This document shows positions 47,150 through 59,747 of a stretch of 64,000 nucleotides of DNA, one piece after another. Source of the stretch: Selaginella tamariscina (taxonomy: Eukaryota; Streptophyta; Lycopodiopsida; Selaginellales; Selaginellaceae); contig PUQB01000106.1 of the NCBI GenBank assembly GCA_003024785.1, forward strand, positions 62,001 through 126,000. The letters run 5' to 3'. The number at the start of each line of letters is the position of its first letter. Position 1 is the stretch's first letter. Under the pieces are notes generated by a model, which saw nothing but the letters and a program-made list of their open reading frames with translations, was not told the origin of the DNA and searched no databases. The translations under genes were made by a program, and so were the position numbers.

Positions 47150-47757
47150 TGTCAAGCCACGATCCAGGAACCAGGAAGAGAACAGGATTCCAAGGACATG
47201 AAGGCTTGACTCAGGAACAGGACCGAGAGCAGGACAGGAACTAGGAATAGGAACAGGACGGATCTAGGAGCAAGACAGGATCAGGATAGGATCCGGGAGC
47301 AAGACAGGAAAGCACAGGATAGGATCCGGGAGCAAGAAGGAACAGACAGGATCCGGACAGGACAGGATCCAGGAACAGGACAGGAAATAGGAGCGAGACA
47401 GGAACAGGACAGGAAACAAGACAAGAACAAGACAAGACAAGATTGATCGTAGTAAGACTGGTGTTGATAGTAACTGATTGTACAACAATTAGGTCGGAGC
47501 TTTTATGCTCACAACTCCAAGAGCTAATCTAGGCATGCATGCAAAAGTGGTTGCATGCATGCAAAAGTGATTGCATGCATGCAGAGGCTAAGATGAGTCC
47601 ACATGTCCCTTATCCTCTAGGCATATCCTGTGGCATATCCTGTAGGAATATCCTGTAGGAATATCCTGCAACCGAATCCTGTGTCCGGAATCCTGTAGGA
47701 AATCCTGCAACCCATATCCTGTATCCGGAATCCTGTATTCTGTATCGGGTCGTGACA
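47150..47757 (-). repeat. Chromovirus LTR, middle (3' LTR of copy 1)
   Basis: 608 bp, ends TGTCAAGCC and CGTGACA. The extra length over the other LTRs is in the AGGATCCGGGAGCAAGACAG-type tandem words. Confidence 0.88.
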
Positions 47758-50700
47758 GCACCTCCTCCCTAAAGACGAGTTCCACGAGTCTTGGGACCTG
47801 GTTTAGCAGGATAATGCCGATGGAAGGCAGCAACCTTGGAAGAAGCATGGAGTAAGTTGGATGCAGGTTCCCAAGTGCGATCAGTAGGCATACCCTTTCC
47901 AATCCACCAAGTATTGGAGTTGGTGACGATGAAGACGAGAGTCAAGGATGGCTGCAACTTCGTACTCAGGTTCGTGTCAATGACCACAGGAGGGGGAGGA
48001 GAAGAAACACGACCGGGAAGAGAAGAAGGATGATACGGCTCCAACAAGAGGTGTGAAACACAGGATGAAGTTTCACCGTGGATGGTAACTCGAGTCGGAA
48101 AGCTACAGGATTTACCTCCGCCACGATCCTATAAGGGCCCAATCGTTGAAAATCCAACTTAGAAGAAGGCCTGTTGGTGCGAATGTGTCGACGAAGAAGC
48201 CACACGAGATCACCAATCTTGTATGCAGGTGCCGGCTGACGGTGAGCATCAGCATGATGCTTGTATCGTTCCTGTGCCTGTTGAAGATGAACCTGGAGAT
48301 CATCCTGTACCTGCCGAAGATGCTGAAGACGATCCTGTACTGCAGGAGCGGAAGAAGGAGAAGCGGGAGGAGCAAAGTCAAAACGTGGATGGTGGCCTGT
48401 AAGAGCAAAGAAAGGTGTCTGTCCTGTAGATGCGTGATGGAGTTGTTGTAGGCAAACTCCGCCATTGGAAGAGGTCCAACCAGTTGTCCTGCTGGTAACT
48501 GATGAAGCAACGAAGATACTGTTCTAAGGTCTGAATTGTGCGTTCGGACTGCCCATCGGTTTGTGGGTGATATCCTGAAGAAAGATCCGCTTTAACCTGT
48601 AGACTCCGAAGAAGCTCTCGCCAAAACTTGGACATGAATTGTGGACCTCGATCGGAAACAATGCTCTCAGGAAGACCATGATGTCGGAACACCTCGCGGA
48701 TCACCAACTCGGCAGTTGTCTGACCTGTAGCTGTCTTGTTGCAGGGTAGGAAATGAGCCTGCTTGGTGAAACGGTCAACCACCACAAGAACTGCATCAAA
48801 TCCACGAGAAGGAGGAAGATCTGTGAGGAAATCCATAGAAATGGATCTCCAAGGAGCAGAAGGAACAGGAAGAGGACGAAGAAGACCAGAGGGTGCATGA
48901 TGAGGCATCTTCGACCTGCTACAAGTGTCACAACTCCGTACAAACCTCTCCACAAAACCTCGCAACCCAGGCCACCAATAGTTGCGAGTCACCAACTCCA
49001 CTGTCTTGGCCACACCAAAATGTCCTGTAGCCGGGGTATCATGACAATCCTGTACCACACGAGTCCTGGAAATACCAACAGGAACGTACAGGAGACCTTC
49101 CCGGTACAGGAGTCCATCCTGTATGGTGAACAGGTTGTAGTCTGGACGGGAACTGGAGGAAGAGGAACTTGCAACGTCAGGATGAATGTGTGAGAACACA
49201 TTCTTTGCCAAGTCGTCTGTAGCCAACTGCGAACGGACGTCCTGTAGGAGTGTTGAATTTGCTGGAGCCTGATGAACCTGCAGTGCCGCAAGCCGGAAAT
49301 CGATCAGGACCCAACAACACTTGCCTTTGACAGTCAAATGCAGGATCGCCCGGGCTTGGTGCAAGGTAAGAGCGCCTAGACAATGCGTCCGCCTTGCCAT
49401 TCCGAAAACCGGGCCTGTAGACGATGACGAAGTCAAAACGTGATAGGAACTCTGCCCACCTAGCCTGTCGCCGACTGAGAACTCGAGCCGTTTGAAAGTA
49501 CTCCAGGTTCTTGTGATCCGTAAGAACTTGTACAGGATGTGCAGCACCTTCCAGGAAATGCCGCCACTCCTCAAACGAATCCACAATGGCCTTGAGTTCC
49601 TTGTCATGAATCTCGTAGTTGATCTCCGCCGACAGGAACTTACGAGAGTGAAAAGCTACAGGATGAAGCAACTTGTCCTCTCCAACTTGCGATAGGACGG
49701 ATCCTACTGCAAAATCCGAGGCATCTGCTTCAATGAAGAAAGGATGAGAAGGGTCAGGATGTGCTAAAATCGGAGCTGTCGTGAAACGTCCTTGAGTGTT
49801 GTGAACGCGTGTTCCGCCTTGTCGGACCAAGAGAAAAGCCTGTGCGCTTGGTGAGTTCTGTGAGTGGAAGTACACGCTTGGAGAAGTCCTGTATGAACCG
49901 CCTGTAGAAGTTTGCAAAGCCAAGGAAACATTGTACATCTCGTACGACTTGGGCCTCTCCCACTCCACGATGGTCTTCACCTTGTGCATGTCCATGGAAA
50001 CGCCAGCAGGAGAGACGATGTAGCCCAAGAACTCCACCGAATCCCTATCGAAAAAACACTTCTCCAACTTCGTACAGGCCATGCTCGCGAAGCCGCTCTA
50101 AACTAGTCGTACATGCTTGTCATGTGCCGCCTGGTCCTTGGAGAAAATCAAGATGTCGTCGAGGTAGATCACCACAAACTGGTCCAAGAAGTCACGAAGA
50201 TGTCGTTCACCATGTGTTGGAACAGCTGGGGCATTGGTAAGGCCGAAAGGCATTACCGTGTACTCAAAATGTCCATACCTTGTACGAAAGGCAGTCTTCC
50301 ACTCATCGCCGGGACGAATCCGTACAAGGTTGTAGGCCCTCGTAAGTCGATCTTCGTGAACACCTTTGCTCCTCGCAGCCGATCGAGAAGTTCCGGGATC
50401 AATGGCAACGGGTACCGATTCCGAATGGTGACTTGATTCAAACCCCTGTAGTCCACAACCAAACGTAAACTCCCATCCTTCTTCTTGACAAAGAAGATAG
50501 GCGCTCCTGCAGGGGACTTTGAGTGACGAATGAAGCCGGATGCCAAGTTGTCCTCGATGTACTGACGAAGAACCTCCAACTCTGTGGGTGACAATGCATA
50601 AATCGGTCCGAATGGTGGAGTCTTTCCTTCCGCAAGATCAATAGGACAGTCGTAGGACCTGTGAACAGGAAGAACTGCAGCCTTGTGCTTGTCAAAAACG

Positions 50701-52801
50701 TCCTTAAAGTCGTGGTACTTGGATGGTAGGGAAGAAGGAGGAGAAGGAGAAGGAGAAGGAGAAAAAACAGGGAGTCGGATACAGGAAAGGTAGAAGAGGA
50801 CGTAGGAGTTACTTGAAAGGCAAAAAGGTGGAAAGGAGCAGGATCAGTGGCGAGTTCATGCATGGTAGTGGTAAGAACTCGGAGAGGAGAAGGAGGGAGC
50901 TGTGACTGAAAAAGAGGAAGGATCTTGGGGGTGGAACAGAAGCAGGTAACAGAAAGAGCAGGATTGGAAAAAACCTGTGTGGTGTTGATGAGTGTACAGG
51001 ATTGGAAGAATCCTGTACAGGAGTCCGTGGTTGCGCAAGAGTGGGAAGCCTGCGAATGTGCTGACGAATCAACAGGAGGTGGATCCTGTTGAGGAGGAAC
51101 CTTCGACACTGATACAGGATTGGAAGAACCCTGTACAGGACACCGCAAACTTACAGGAGTGGGAGAGCCTGCGGATGTGCTGAGGAACTGACATGAGGTG
51201 AATCCTGTCGAGGAGGAGTCTTCAACACTGGTACAGGAACAGGCACGGTCAATCCTGTAGCTTGTACTGCCTCAGATACTAAGGATGTATCCTGCACGCA
51301 GGAAGGTACAGGATTGATCCTGAGTTGGAGAGGAAAACGTGAGCGTCCTAGACCTCCAGTCGATCTGCGGATTTGCAACAACGAACCATGGCATGCCCAA
51401 AATGATGGGAGTCGACCGAGTCTTGATCAAGTTGAAGGAAATTGAACAGTTGAATGTGCCATACTGCAGGAGAGAGGTTCGGTAGCATGGGTAACTGCAC
51501 CAGAAGCAATAGACGCCCATCGGCCACCTCTACAGGAACTGCACGCTTCAACTTCACCACCGAAATGCCATGTTGAGTTGCAAACGTGTCATCCATGAAG
51601 CATGCATTTGCACCAGTGTCTAACAAGGCAAACTCCATGAGCTCTCGATTATTAAGATGAATGTGTACAGGAAACTTAAGTGAGGGATGGTATGAGCAGC
51701 ACCAATGGAGCCTGCACCTACGTCCAACTTCGCGGCTCCTAGACGAAGTGGACATTGGAGTTTTCCGACTGAACTTCAGCTTCAACTTCACGCGTCTTGA
51801 AGTTCCTGGCTTTAATAGGACAATCTGCCACCTTGTGTCCTGCTCCACCACAATACAAGCACAGGTTCTCACTGCGACGACGTTGCTTCTGCAGCGGAAA
51901 GAGAGCCACGCTTGGATTTCTCAACCTCCATAGGAACTACTCCAGAAGGTGGTGCAGGAACATGTACCACAGCTGCAGGATTGGTTTGCAGGAACTGCTG
52001 ACGGGATCTTTCCTGACGACGCTCGAACAAACGGTTGTCGCAACGAACAGCTTGTTGCATGATCTCCGCTAATGTTTGGGCATCCGGTAACGTAAGGAGA
52101 AGGTCCTTCACGTCATCCCTCAACCCAAAACGGAAGTGTTCGATCAATGCAGTCTCGTCCCATGGAATGTTCGTGCAAAGTTGCTGAAATTCGGATGCAT
52201 AGACGGAAGCTGGTCGGGATCCTTGAGTGAGCTTCCGTAACTTCGTGCATGCAGAACGGTACTTATCAGGATCTCCAAAACAGGCTTCAAAGGCAGCCAC
52301 GAAACCTTCAAAGTCTTCCATCAATGGGTCGTCACGCTCCAGCAAGGGGCAACCCAAGCCCGTGGAGATCCACTTAGTAAGGATGCCAAAAGACCCACCT
52401 TTTGAGCATCAGTCGAGTAGCGCCGTGGTTGCATACGGATCAAGAGCCGGATCTGATTCAGGAAACCTTGGAAATCGGCACGATTGCCACTGAACTTCTC
52501 TGGCATGCTAACCTTCGGCTCCGAAGAAAAGTTGATGAAGAGGGAACCACCGATGCCTGGAGAGAGCCTGCGCAGCAGCCTTGGAGGATGCATCAGCAGC
52601 TGCATGTGCCGCAGTGGTGGAACCTTGCAGGTCGGTGACCACTTGGCGCAAAGTGGCCAGCTCATGAAGTACATTTGGTGCTCGTGTTGAAACGCTCAAA
52701 ATCAGCCATGATCTAGGAAAGAAAAAGGAGGAAAATGAAGGAAAAGAATCAAGAAAAAGGTAGCTGGAAAACGGAGAACTATGAAGCAGTTACTATCAAA
52801 C

Positions 52802-53369
52802 TGTCAAGCCACGATCCAGGAACCAGGAAGAGAGCAGGATTCCAAGGACAGGAAGGCTTGACTCAGGAACAGGACCGAGAGCAGGACAGGAACTGGAATA
52901 GGAACAGGACGGATCTAGAGAGACAGGATCAGGATAGGATCCGGGAGCAAGACAGGAAGACAGGATAGGATCCGGAGCAAACAGGAACAGGACAGGAACA
53001 AGAGCAAGACAAGATTGATCGTAGTAAGACTGGTGTTGATAGTAACTGATTGTACAACAATTAGGTCGGAGCTTTTATGCTCACAACTCCAAGAGCTAAT
53101 CTAGGCATGATGCAAAAGTGGTTGCATGCATGCAAAAGTGATTGCATGCATGCAGAGGCTAAGATGAGTCCACATGTCCCTTATCCTCTAGGCATATCCT
53201 GTGGCATATCCTGTAGGAATATCCTGCAACCGAATCCTGTGTCCGGAATCCTGGTAGGAATATCCTGTAGGAAATCCTGCAACCCATATCCTGTATCCGG
53301 AATCCTGTAGGAAAGTCCTGCAACCCATGTCCTGTATCCGGAATCCTGTATTCTGTATCGGTCATGACA
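52802..53369 (-). repeat. Chromovirus LTR, right (5' LTR of copy 1)
   Basis: 568 bp, ends TGTCAAGCC and GTCATGACA. Next to it at 52775-52801 would lie the primer-binding site on the minus strand; the sequence there is not a clear match to a tRNA 3' end. Confidence 0.88.
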
Positions 53370-56300
53370 AATACATTGCTTGAGGGCAATGTGATACTTT
53401 CTGGATTGCTAGGTGTCTAGAGTGAATAATGTATCTTAGTTCAATGTACTGAACTAGATATTTTATTCATGTTTAGGGAGATCTACTGAATTATGAGAAT
53501 AACTAAAACATGAAGTTATAGTGGCACTTTAGTGTCATGATAACATTAGTGTGGAAAATAATATCTTGCTAAATCAGTTAGATGAACTAGACACTAGTTC
53601 ATGATTCCTCTTAGTCTTGAACAAGTTCATCGGAATAGTCGTAACATTATATTTCCATCTCAAAATTGAAGTTCGATTCATGTAAACTAAGACCATGTCT
53701 ATAATGTGGTTGTAGCATTTTGATAGATTGATATGATTGTAAGTTTATATCCGCTAGTATAACAACTAGTTGGTAAACTTAGGATTTGAACGTTAAAATG
53801 ATCATTATCCATTCAAGAGTATCAATATCGAAATTACAACTGTTTATGGAATAAGGATTAGTTTAAAAGATGTTTATCAAAACACTAATTGCCTGAATTA
53901 GTGAAAATACTATACTCGGTATAGTGTTGAGAAACATTTACATAATCAATTTCAAAGTTGGAAATAAATATAATGTTACGGAAGCGTGCAGTATTCTGAG
54001 TTTAGAGAGACTCTTATCATGGAAACTAAGTTTCGAAATATAGTATTTTTTAAACTTAGTGAGATAAAGAGTTAGGAAGTATTGAATAGCATCTAGTACG
54101 ATGTGCTCTTTGGGGAATGAGTACAATGAGAGTGACAATTAAGAGACGTGTTATCTAAAGATTATCGATTGAGGCACTAGAGGTGGGTTGAATTTCCTGG
54201 TTTCCACATTAGTTTGTAAGAAACGTATGTTAGCTTATCTAGTCCCTGAACTGGTCGGTGTTATGAAAGAGTACAAAGATGGTGCGAAGGACAAATGGTA
54301 AGGCTATCACACTTGGTCGCAAATTTGACTGAATTTAATTCCTATCGGGAATAAATTTATGTTAATAACACACCAAGTGAATGGCAATTGGTAGATTGGC
54401 AAGACCTGTTGTTTACATGTGTACAGCCATGCGCCTCTGTGATCGCCTCTGGCCAGATTGACATGTTTACAAAGAACAGGGTTTTACGACTTGTACTCTT
54501 AAATCGGAAGAGAGCTTGATTCCGATAAAAGTCTCATACTTAGTCTGGCGTAGCTATACACTAATGAGAGATAGGTATAGTAGCAGACCCTTATGAAAAG
54601 GGGTAATGAGAAGCACCGAGGGATGCAGAGATGTAAGCTATAATATCATAACATGTGGAGATGTGGGACCATTGGAAAATCAAAAGAAATGCGAAGGTGT
54701 TCTGGTCAAGCATTTGAGAAGTGCTTATTATGTGTTAGACGACAGGGGTTGTCAACAGCATTTAATATTAAGGAATAAAGCAAGTCTTTATTTCTTGTTA
54801 ACCAAGGGCCGGCAACAACACTAACTAGAGGCCTCCAATATAAATTCTAGTTAAGTAAAGAAATTAACTATTGTATTGTGTGCGTCGGGTGACAGACTTT
54901 GCAGACGTGCAAAAGGTCTCCAAGTGACTTCATGTCGCAGGTGGTGCCTCTGGCAGCTAGGTTTACGACTTAGTGAACGACGATTCTGAAGTACTTGGTT
55001 TCGCGTAATGCAAGGGGGGTAATAAAACTTATGTGAACTTTTGGCTGACTCCGCATAGAGTGATATGTTAGTTTTGGTTAATTTTTTTCTAACATTATCT
55101 AGTCTTGGAGTTGGACGTCAACGAGGACGTTGACATTTTCAAAGGCGGGAGTGTGTCATAGTTTTTACTATGACTCGACCCTTTACTTTGGACGTTGACT
55201 GTTGTTACCTACTGTACTATGTTGATAAGCCCTAGGTGTAGAAGAAACAGGCCCGCTTAGTGCACTTGGATATCTAGTGATGGTCCGGCCGGTGTCATTA
55301 GGTATTTGCAAGAAACTCTGGGCGAAGCTAGCACTTCCATCTAGAAAACTCTTACCTTGGTTTTCCGTGTCCCGGTTGGATTAATGGCTAGTTCCGGTGA
55401 GTTCGGCATGTCGGATATGCTTAGAAATCCCCCAGGTTTGACAGGTTAGGGTTTAGGGTCGATGGATAATCACCAAGTATGTTCCCTTTGGGAATGAGAA
55501 TTCAGTGCTAGCCCACTTATGTAAACAGGAAAACAGGGTGGGGGGCCTCTGTCACATAAATAAGGTAGTATATAGGAGTGAGGGTTCCTGGGTTCATGAC
55601 TGAGCTCGTTACTCTTCTCCCGGTGCAAGCTCTAGCTTGTGTCGTTAAGGCACAACCTCTGTTGTGCCGCCCTAACTTCCATATGCCAGGGGTACGTCCC
55701 ACCTTCGGGGTAGCTTACCCTTAACGTTGGCGAATCCGTGCCTAGGAGTCTTGTCGGAATGCACGTTCCAAGAGGCAGAGGTTGAGGCTTGTCTCCAGCC
55801 TCCTCCTCCACGTCAAGCTAAGAGCAACACTCACAGCTAACCAGGGCACTTCGTGTCTTTGTCCAACTGTGGTTGTGGGTTCTTGATTGACAAGGGTTTC
55901 TTTATCGGGTCTGAGGATAATTGAGGGGTTCTAGAGTTGGCATTTAGGAGCCACGTTTGTGGCACTTGGTGCAACTCTTGAATCTAAGGGCTATGGCATG
56001 ATAGCAGTGTCACATGGAGATGTGACACTAGGCTAAACGTCACATGGTACAACGCTCGAGGCACGCCCTTTGGGGTTATGTCAAGGGCTTGTCACCAAGG
56101 GGTTGGATACTTTAGCAAACAGACATGCTTGTGCTTGCACTAGGGTGCTAAGCCTTGGGCATCCGCTCAAGGGAGGTTAGGTCTCATAACTAGGTGTGCT
56201 TTGGCACACTTGGCTAGGGGAGTGTTCTCTTTGGAATTCAAGGGTTGAACAGCCTAAAATGTTAGCAGAGCCCTTTCGTGAGGCACTCGCAAGGTCATGT

Positions 56301-56829
56301 GCTTAGGGTTATTCCAAACCTAGCCTTAGGAGTTTGCTTAACAGAACACTCGTGTCCGCCTACCGCGCACACTCGTGTCCTCACTAAGTACTAGCCCTAG
56401 GTCTAGGTATAACTTGGCTACTCAAACCTTAGGGGTTAGTCGTGTTCAAGGTACCCCTTGTCACCCTAAAGGGGTTGTACTCCCGGATGAGGGTGATTCC
56501 TCAAGGGTAAGTGACGATGCCTTAGCTCTGTCATGGGGTATGTGTGGAAACACACTCCTTGATGGGGTTAGGGCATGAGCCTGTCTAGGTCTTCTAGGGC
56601 AAGACCCTAAGTCAACTAGGGTTATCCCTCAAGGGTTCTGGGGCAGACATTCTAGGAGACTTAGGCTAAACCCTAAGTCTCCTATCCACTTGGACATTAG
56701 AGTCTAACCCTAGGGGTCGTTGGGGTTGTTCTGGGAAACTTAGCGTTGCTCACACAGGGTGATGACGCCAAATGGCCACTTGGTAGCCACGTGTTGCCAC
56801 GTGTTGGCCTTTGGGTTAAAACTCTGACA
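53370..56829 (+). mobile_element. Plus-strand LTR element, 3' part with long LTR
   Basis: Internal DNA 53370-55153 has no readable gene. It ends in a purine-rich tract (AAAGGCGGGAGTG) directly before the LTR at 55154, as expected for a polypurine tract. The left part is cut at the chromovirus boundary at 53369. It is either a non-coding derivative or very decayed; superfamily not settled. Confidence 0.65.
55154..56829 (+). repeat. 1.68 kb LTR (3' LTR)
   Basis: Begins TGTCATAG and ends CTCTGACA (inverted TGTCA/TGACA). A second copy is the solo LTR at 57395-60284. A TATA-like AGTATATAGGAG sits at about 55567. Two CACGTG G-boxes, 11 bp apart, lie near its end at about 56790-56806. Confidence 0.85.
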
Positions 56830-57389
56830 AACCCTAACTTATATATAGGACCGTATTCAAACCAATTCGATGGTTATCAAAATCCATTATGATAATAATA
56901 ATATGTGCATATGTAATAGTACACATGGATCTTACATCATCCCCTCTTCTCGAAAGGATGTAAGTTGGTTAAGGTTCTCTGGTAGATGTGCCCGGACAGG
57001 AGGAGGCACTGGTGTACTTTATCTCTAGTATTAAACATATTATCCTGCACATAAATAATTGTGTTATTTATGATATTTAGAGACTGTACACAAAAGTGTT
57101 TTGTGCAACAAGAAAGTTGTGCCACCTACAAATTCTTGTGCCGAATCTTACACTTTGTTCTCGAAATTTGTCTGTGAGGTCACCACCCATGATTCCCTAA
57201 GGAAATCAGGTTGAATATCTGTCAAACCTCATGAACTTGCGGCTTTACTTGTTGTAGCACTTGATACGGTCCTTTCCATTAAAGAAGGAAACTCTTAACT
57301 AAATCATATATCGTAAGCTTTGGAAAATGAACCAACACTAATTCATTAACCTTGTACTTTGTAGGAGAACGATGGTGTGAGTTGTAACA
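56830..57389 (-). mobile_element. Ty3/gypsy fossil, left arm (after integrase)
   Basis: Minus-strand sequence with integrase C-terminal-like words (KVNELVLVHFPK) that belongs with the element continuing at 60290, from which it is separated by the solo LTR. Broken. Its own LTR is not recognised. Confidence 0.55.
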
Positions 57390-57394
57390 TTGTT
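57390..57394. repeat. Target-site duplication TTGTT of the solo LTR, left
   Basis: TTGTT occurs immediately before TGTCATAG and again immediately after CTCTGACA at 60285-60289. Confidence 0.85.
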
Positions 57395-58327
57395 TGTCAT
57401 AGTTTCTACTATGACTCCCCTTTTATTTTGGACGTTGACTGTTGTTACTTACTGCACTATGTTGATAAGCTCTAGATGTAGTAGGAAATAAGCTTGTTTA
57501 ATGCATTTGGGTATCTGGTGATGGTCTGGCTGGGTGTCATTAGGTATTTGTAGGAAATCTAGGCGAAGCTAGAACTTACCTTCTAAAAAACTTTTACTCT
57601 AGTTTTCCATGTCCCGATTGGATTAATGGCTAGTTCCAGTGAGTTCGGCATATCGGATATGTTTCTATAGGTTTAATAGGTTAGGGTTTAGGGGTCGATA
57701 GATAACTCACCAAGTATGGAAATGAGATTCCGTGCCAGCCCACTCATGCAAACAAGAAAACAGGGGGGGGGGGCTCTATCACATAAATAAGGTAGTATGT
57801 AGGAGTGAGGGTTCCTGGGTTCATGATTGAGCTCGTTACTCTTCTCCCGGTGCAAGTTCTAGCTTGTGTCATCAAGGCACAAACCTATGTTGTGCCGCCC
57901 TAACTTCCAGATGACATAGTTATATCCCACCTTTGAGGTAGCTTACCTTAACGTTGGCGAATCCATGCCTGGGAGGTCTTGTCGGAATGCACGTTCCAAG
58001 AGGCAGAGGTTGAGGCTTGTCTCCAACCTCTTCCTCCACGTCAAGCTAAGTGTAGCACTCATGGTCAAGCAAGGCACATTCGTGTCCTTGTCCAATCGTG
58101 GGCATGGGATCTTATTTGACGGGTTCACATTACCTAATTCCTGAGGGTTCACTAAGGAGTTCTAGAGTTGGCATTTAAGAGCCACATTTGTGGCACTTGG
58201 TACAACTCTTGAATCTAAGGGCTATGGAATGATAGCCCACATCGGGGAAGGCATTGTCATATAAAGATGTGACACTAGGCTAAACGTCACACGATTCAAC
58301 GCTCGAGGCATGCCCTTTGGGGTTATG

Positions 58328-59030
58328 AAGAAATGTTAGAAGTTTATTCATGGGGCAAAAATACAACCAACAATACCAAGTTTTTCCTCCTACGTTCTAC
58401 ACCGTCTAACTACTTTGCTAACTACCTCAAAAGTACTATGTACACCTTAGCCCATAAGCCTCCCTATCTCTGCCTACTCTAAGTTTGCAGCCACGTCAGC
58501 CACCACCTCATCACCCACGTCAGCTGCCATGTCAGCAACCACATCACCACCCACGTCAGCCACACCTCATCATCCACGTCAACCGCCACCTCATCGCCCG
58601 CGTCATCTACCACGTCACCCGTCGAGTCATTTGCCACATCACCTCCCACGTCAGCGTCCGCGACGAACCATCTGGAAACAACCCAAACTATGCTGGCACC
58701 AGCAAACTCATAAACCCCTGGTTCCTCATCCATGGGAATCAACTAACCACCTAGGGGGGCTCCATCTCCACTTGACTTGGCTTTGTAGTTTCACCCCAAG
58801 CAGTGGGAGCCACTGTCTTTCCAGTAGATCTCTTTCCTCTAGATCCCCTCGTTCCCAAGCAACCTCATGATGGGAGGCGACGGCCGATACCAGTGTTGTC
58901 CAGAAGAAGACAACGCTGCGTTGCGTCGTCCACCTCTTCCCTTAACACACTCGCATTTCATGAGCGCCAAATTGCCACATGGTGCACCCCCGAATGAAGT
59001 ACCACTGGCTCACGACAAGCCCATGACATA
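58328..59030. mobile_element. 703 bp unidentified insert in the solo LTR
   Basis: Flanked by an 18 bp direct duplication ATGCCCTTTGGGGTTATG (58310-58327 and 59031-59048) that is single in the 55154 LTR. Less AT-rich than the surroundings. It has no open gene; a minus-strand AATAAA lies near its left end (about 58340). Its last 18 bases are the reverse complement of the target sequence just downstream. Not identified; a LINE-mobilised insert is possible because of the long duplication, but no poly(A) tail is seen. Confidence 0.6.
58488..58660. repeat. Minisatellite-like array of CCACGTCA words
   Basis: Six exact CCACGTCA and several near copies (CATGTCAG, CGCGTCAT, CACATCACC) occur within about 165 bp, spaced irregularly at 20-37 bp, in CACC/CATCACC-rich DNA. 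Confidence 0.75.
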
Positions 59031-59747
59031 ATGCCCTTTGGGGTTATGTCATGGGCTTGTCGCCAAGGGGTTGGATACCCTGACAAACAGGCATGCTTGT
59101 GCTCGTGCTAGAGTGCTAAGCCTTGGGTTTAGGGTTTAGGGTAGTTAGGTCTCGTAACTAGGTGTGCTTAGGCACACTTGGCTAGGGAGTATCCTCCTTG
59201 GAATCCAAGGGTTGAACAACCTAAGTTTATTAGCATGAGCCTTTTTGTGAAGCACTCGTAAGGTCATGTACTTAGGGTTATCTAAACTTAGCTTTAGGGA
59301 GTTTGCTTAGTAAAACACTCGTGTCCTCATTAAGTACTATCCCTAGGTCTAGGGTATAACTTGGCCACCCAAACCCTTAGGGGTTAGTTGTGGTTCAGGG
59401 TACCCCTTGTCACCCTAAAGGGGTTATATTCCCGGATGAAGGTGATTCCTCAAGGGGTAAGTGATGATGCCTTAGCTCTGTCATGGGGGTATGTGTGAGA
59501 CACATCTCCTTGTGGGGTTAGGGCATGAGCCTATCTAGGTTTATTGGAACAGGATCCTAAAGTCTACTCGGGTTATCCTCTAGGGTTCAAAAGATGGTCA
59601 TTCTAAGGGACTTAGGGTAGGACTTTAAGTCTTTTGCCTAATTGGGCCTCTGAGTTAAACTCTTAGGGTTATCTTGAAAGACTTAGTGTTGCTCACATAA
59701 GGTGATGATGCCGAATGGACACTTGGCAGCCACGTGTTGCCACGTGT

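Larger units (their letters stand above)
47150..53369 (-). mobile_element. Chromovirus (Ty3/gypsy) fossil, copy 1, near full length
   Basis: 6.2 kb minus-strand element with both LTRs (52802-53369 upstream, 47150-47757 downstream). In element order: gag about 52700-51870 with a CCHC zinc knuckle (CLYCGGAGHKVADC, about 51850); retropepsin about 51700-51340 (LLDTGANACF); reverse transcriptase about 50600-49900; RNase H about 49850-49450; integrase about 49100-48400 with HPQTDGQSER; chromodomain about 48000-47780. Its two LTRs differ by few substitutions and mainly by repeat-length changes, so it is the youngest retroelement here. It looks almost whole, with roughly five to ten breaks. No matching 5 bp target duplication is seen at its ends. 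Confidence 0.9.

Noticed and set aside
56829-57395. Reading the LTRs at 55154 and 57395 as the two ends of one element
   Set aside because: A purine tract precedes the 55154 LTR, marking it as a 3' LTR, while the 57395 LTR has its own TTGTT duplication on both sides and so stands alone.
59140-59165. Telomere-type GGGTTTAGGGTTTAGGG as an interstitial telomere
   Set aside because: Only about two units inside an LTR; a related single unit is in the other LTR copy, so it is part of the LTR sequence.
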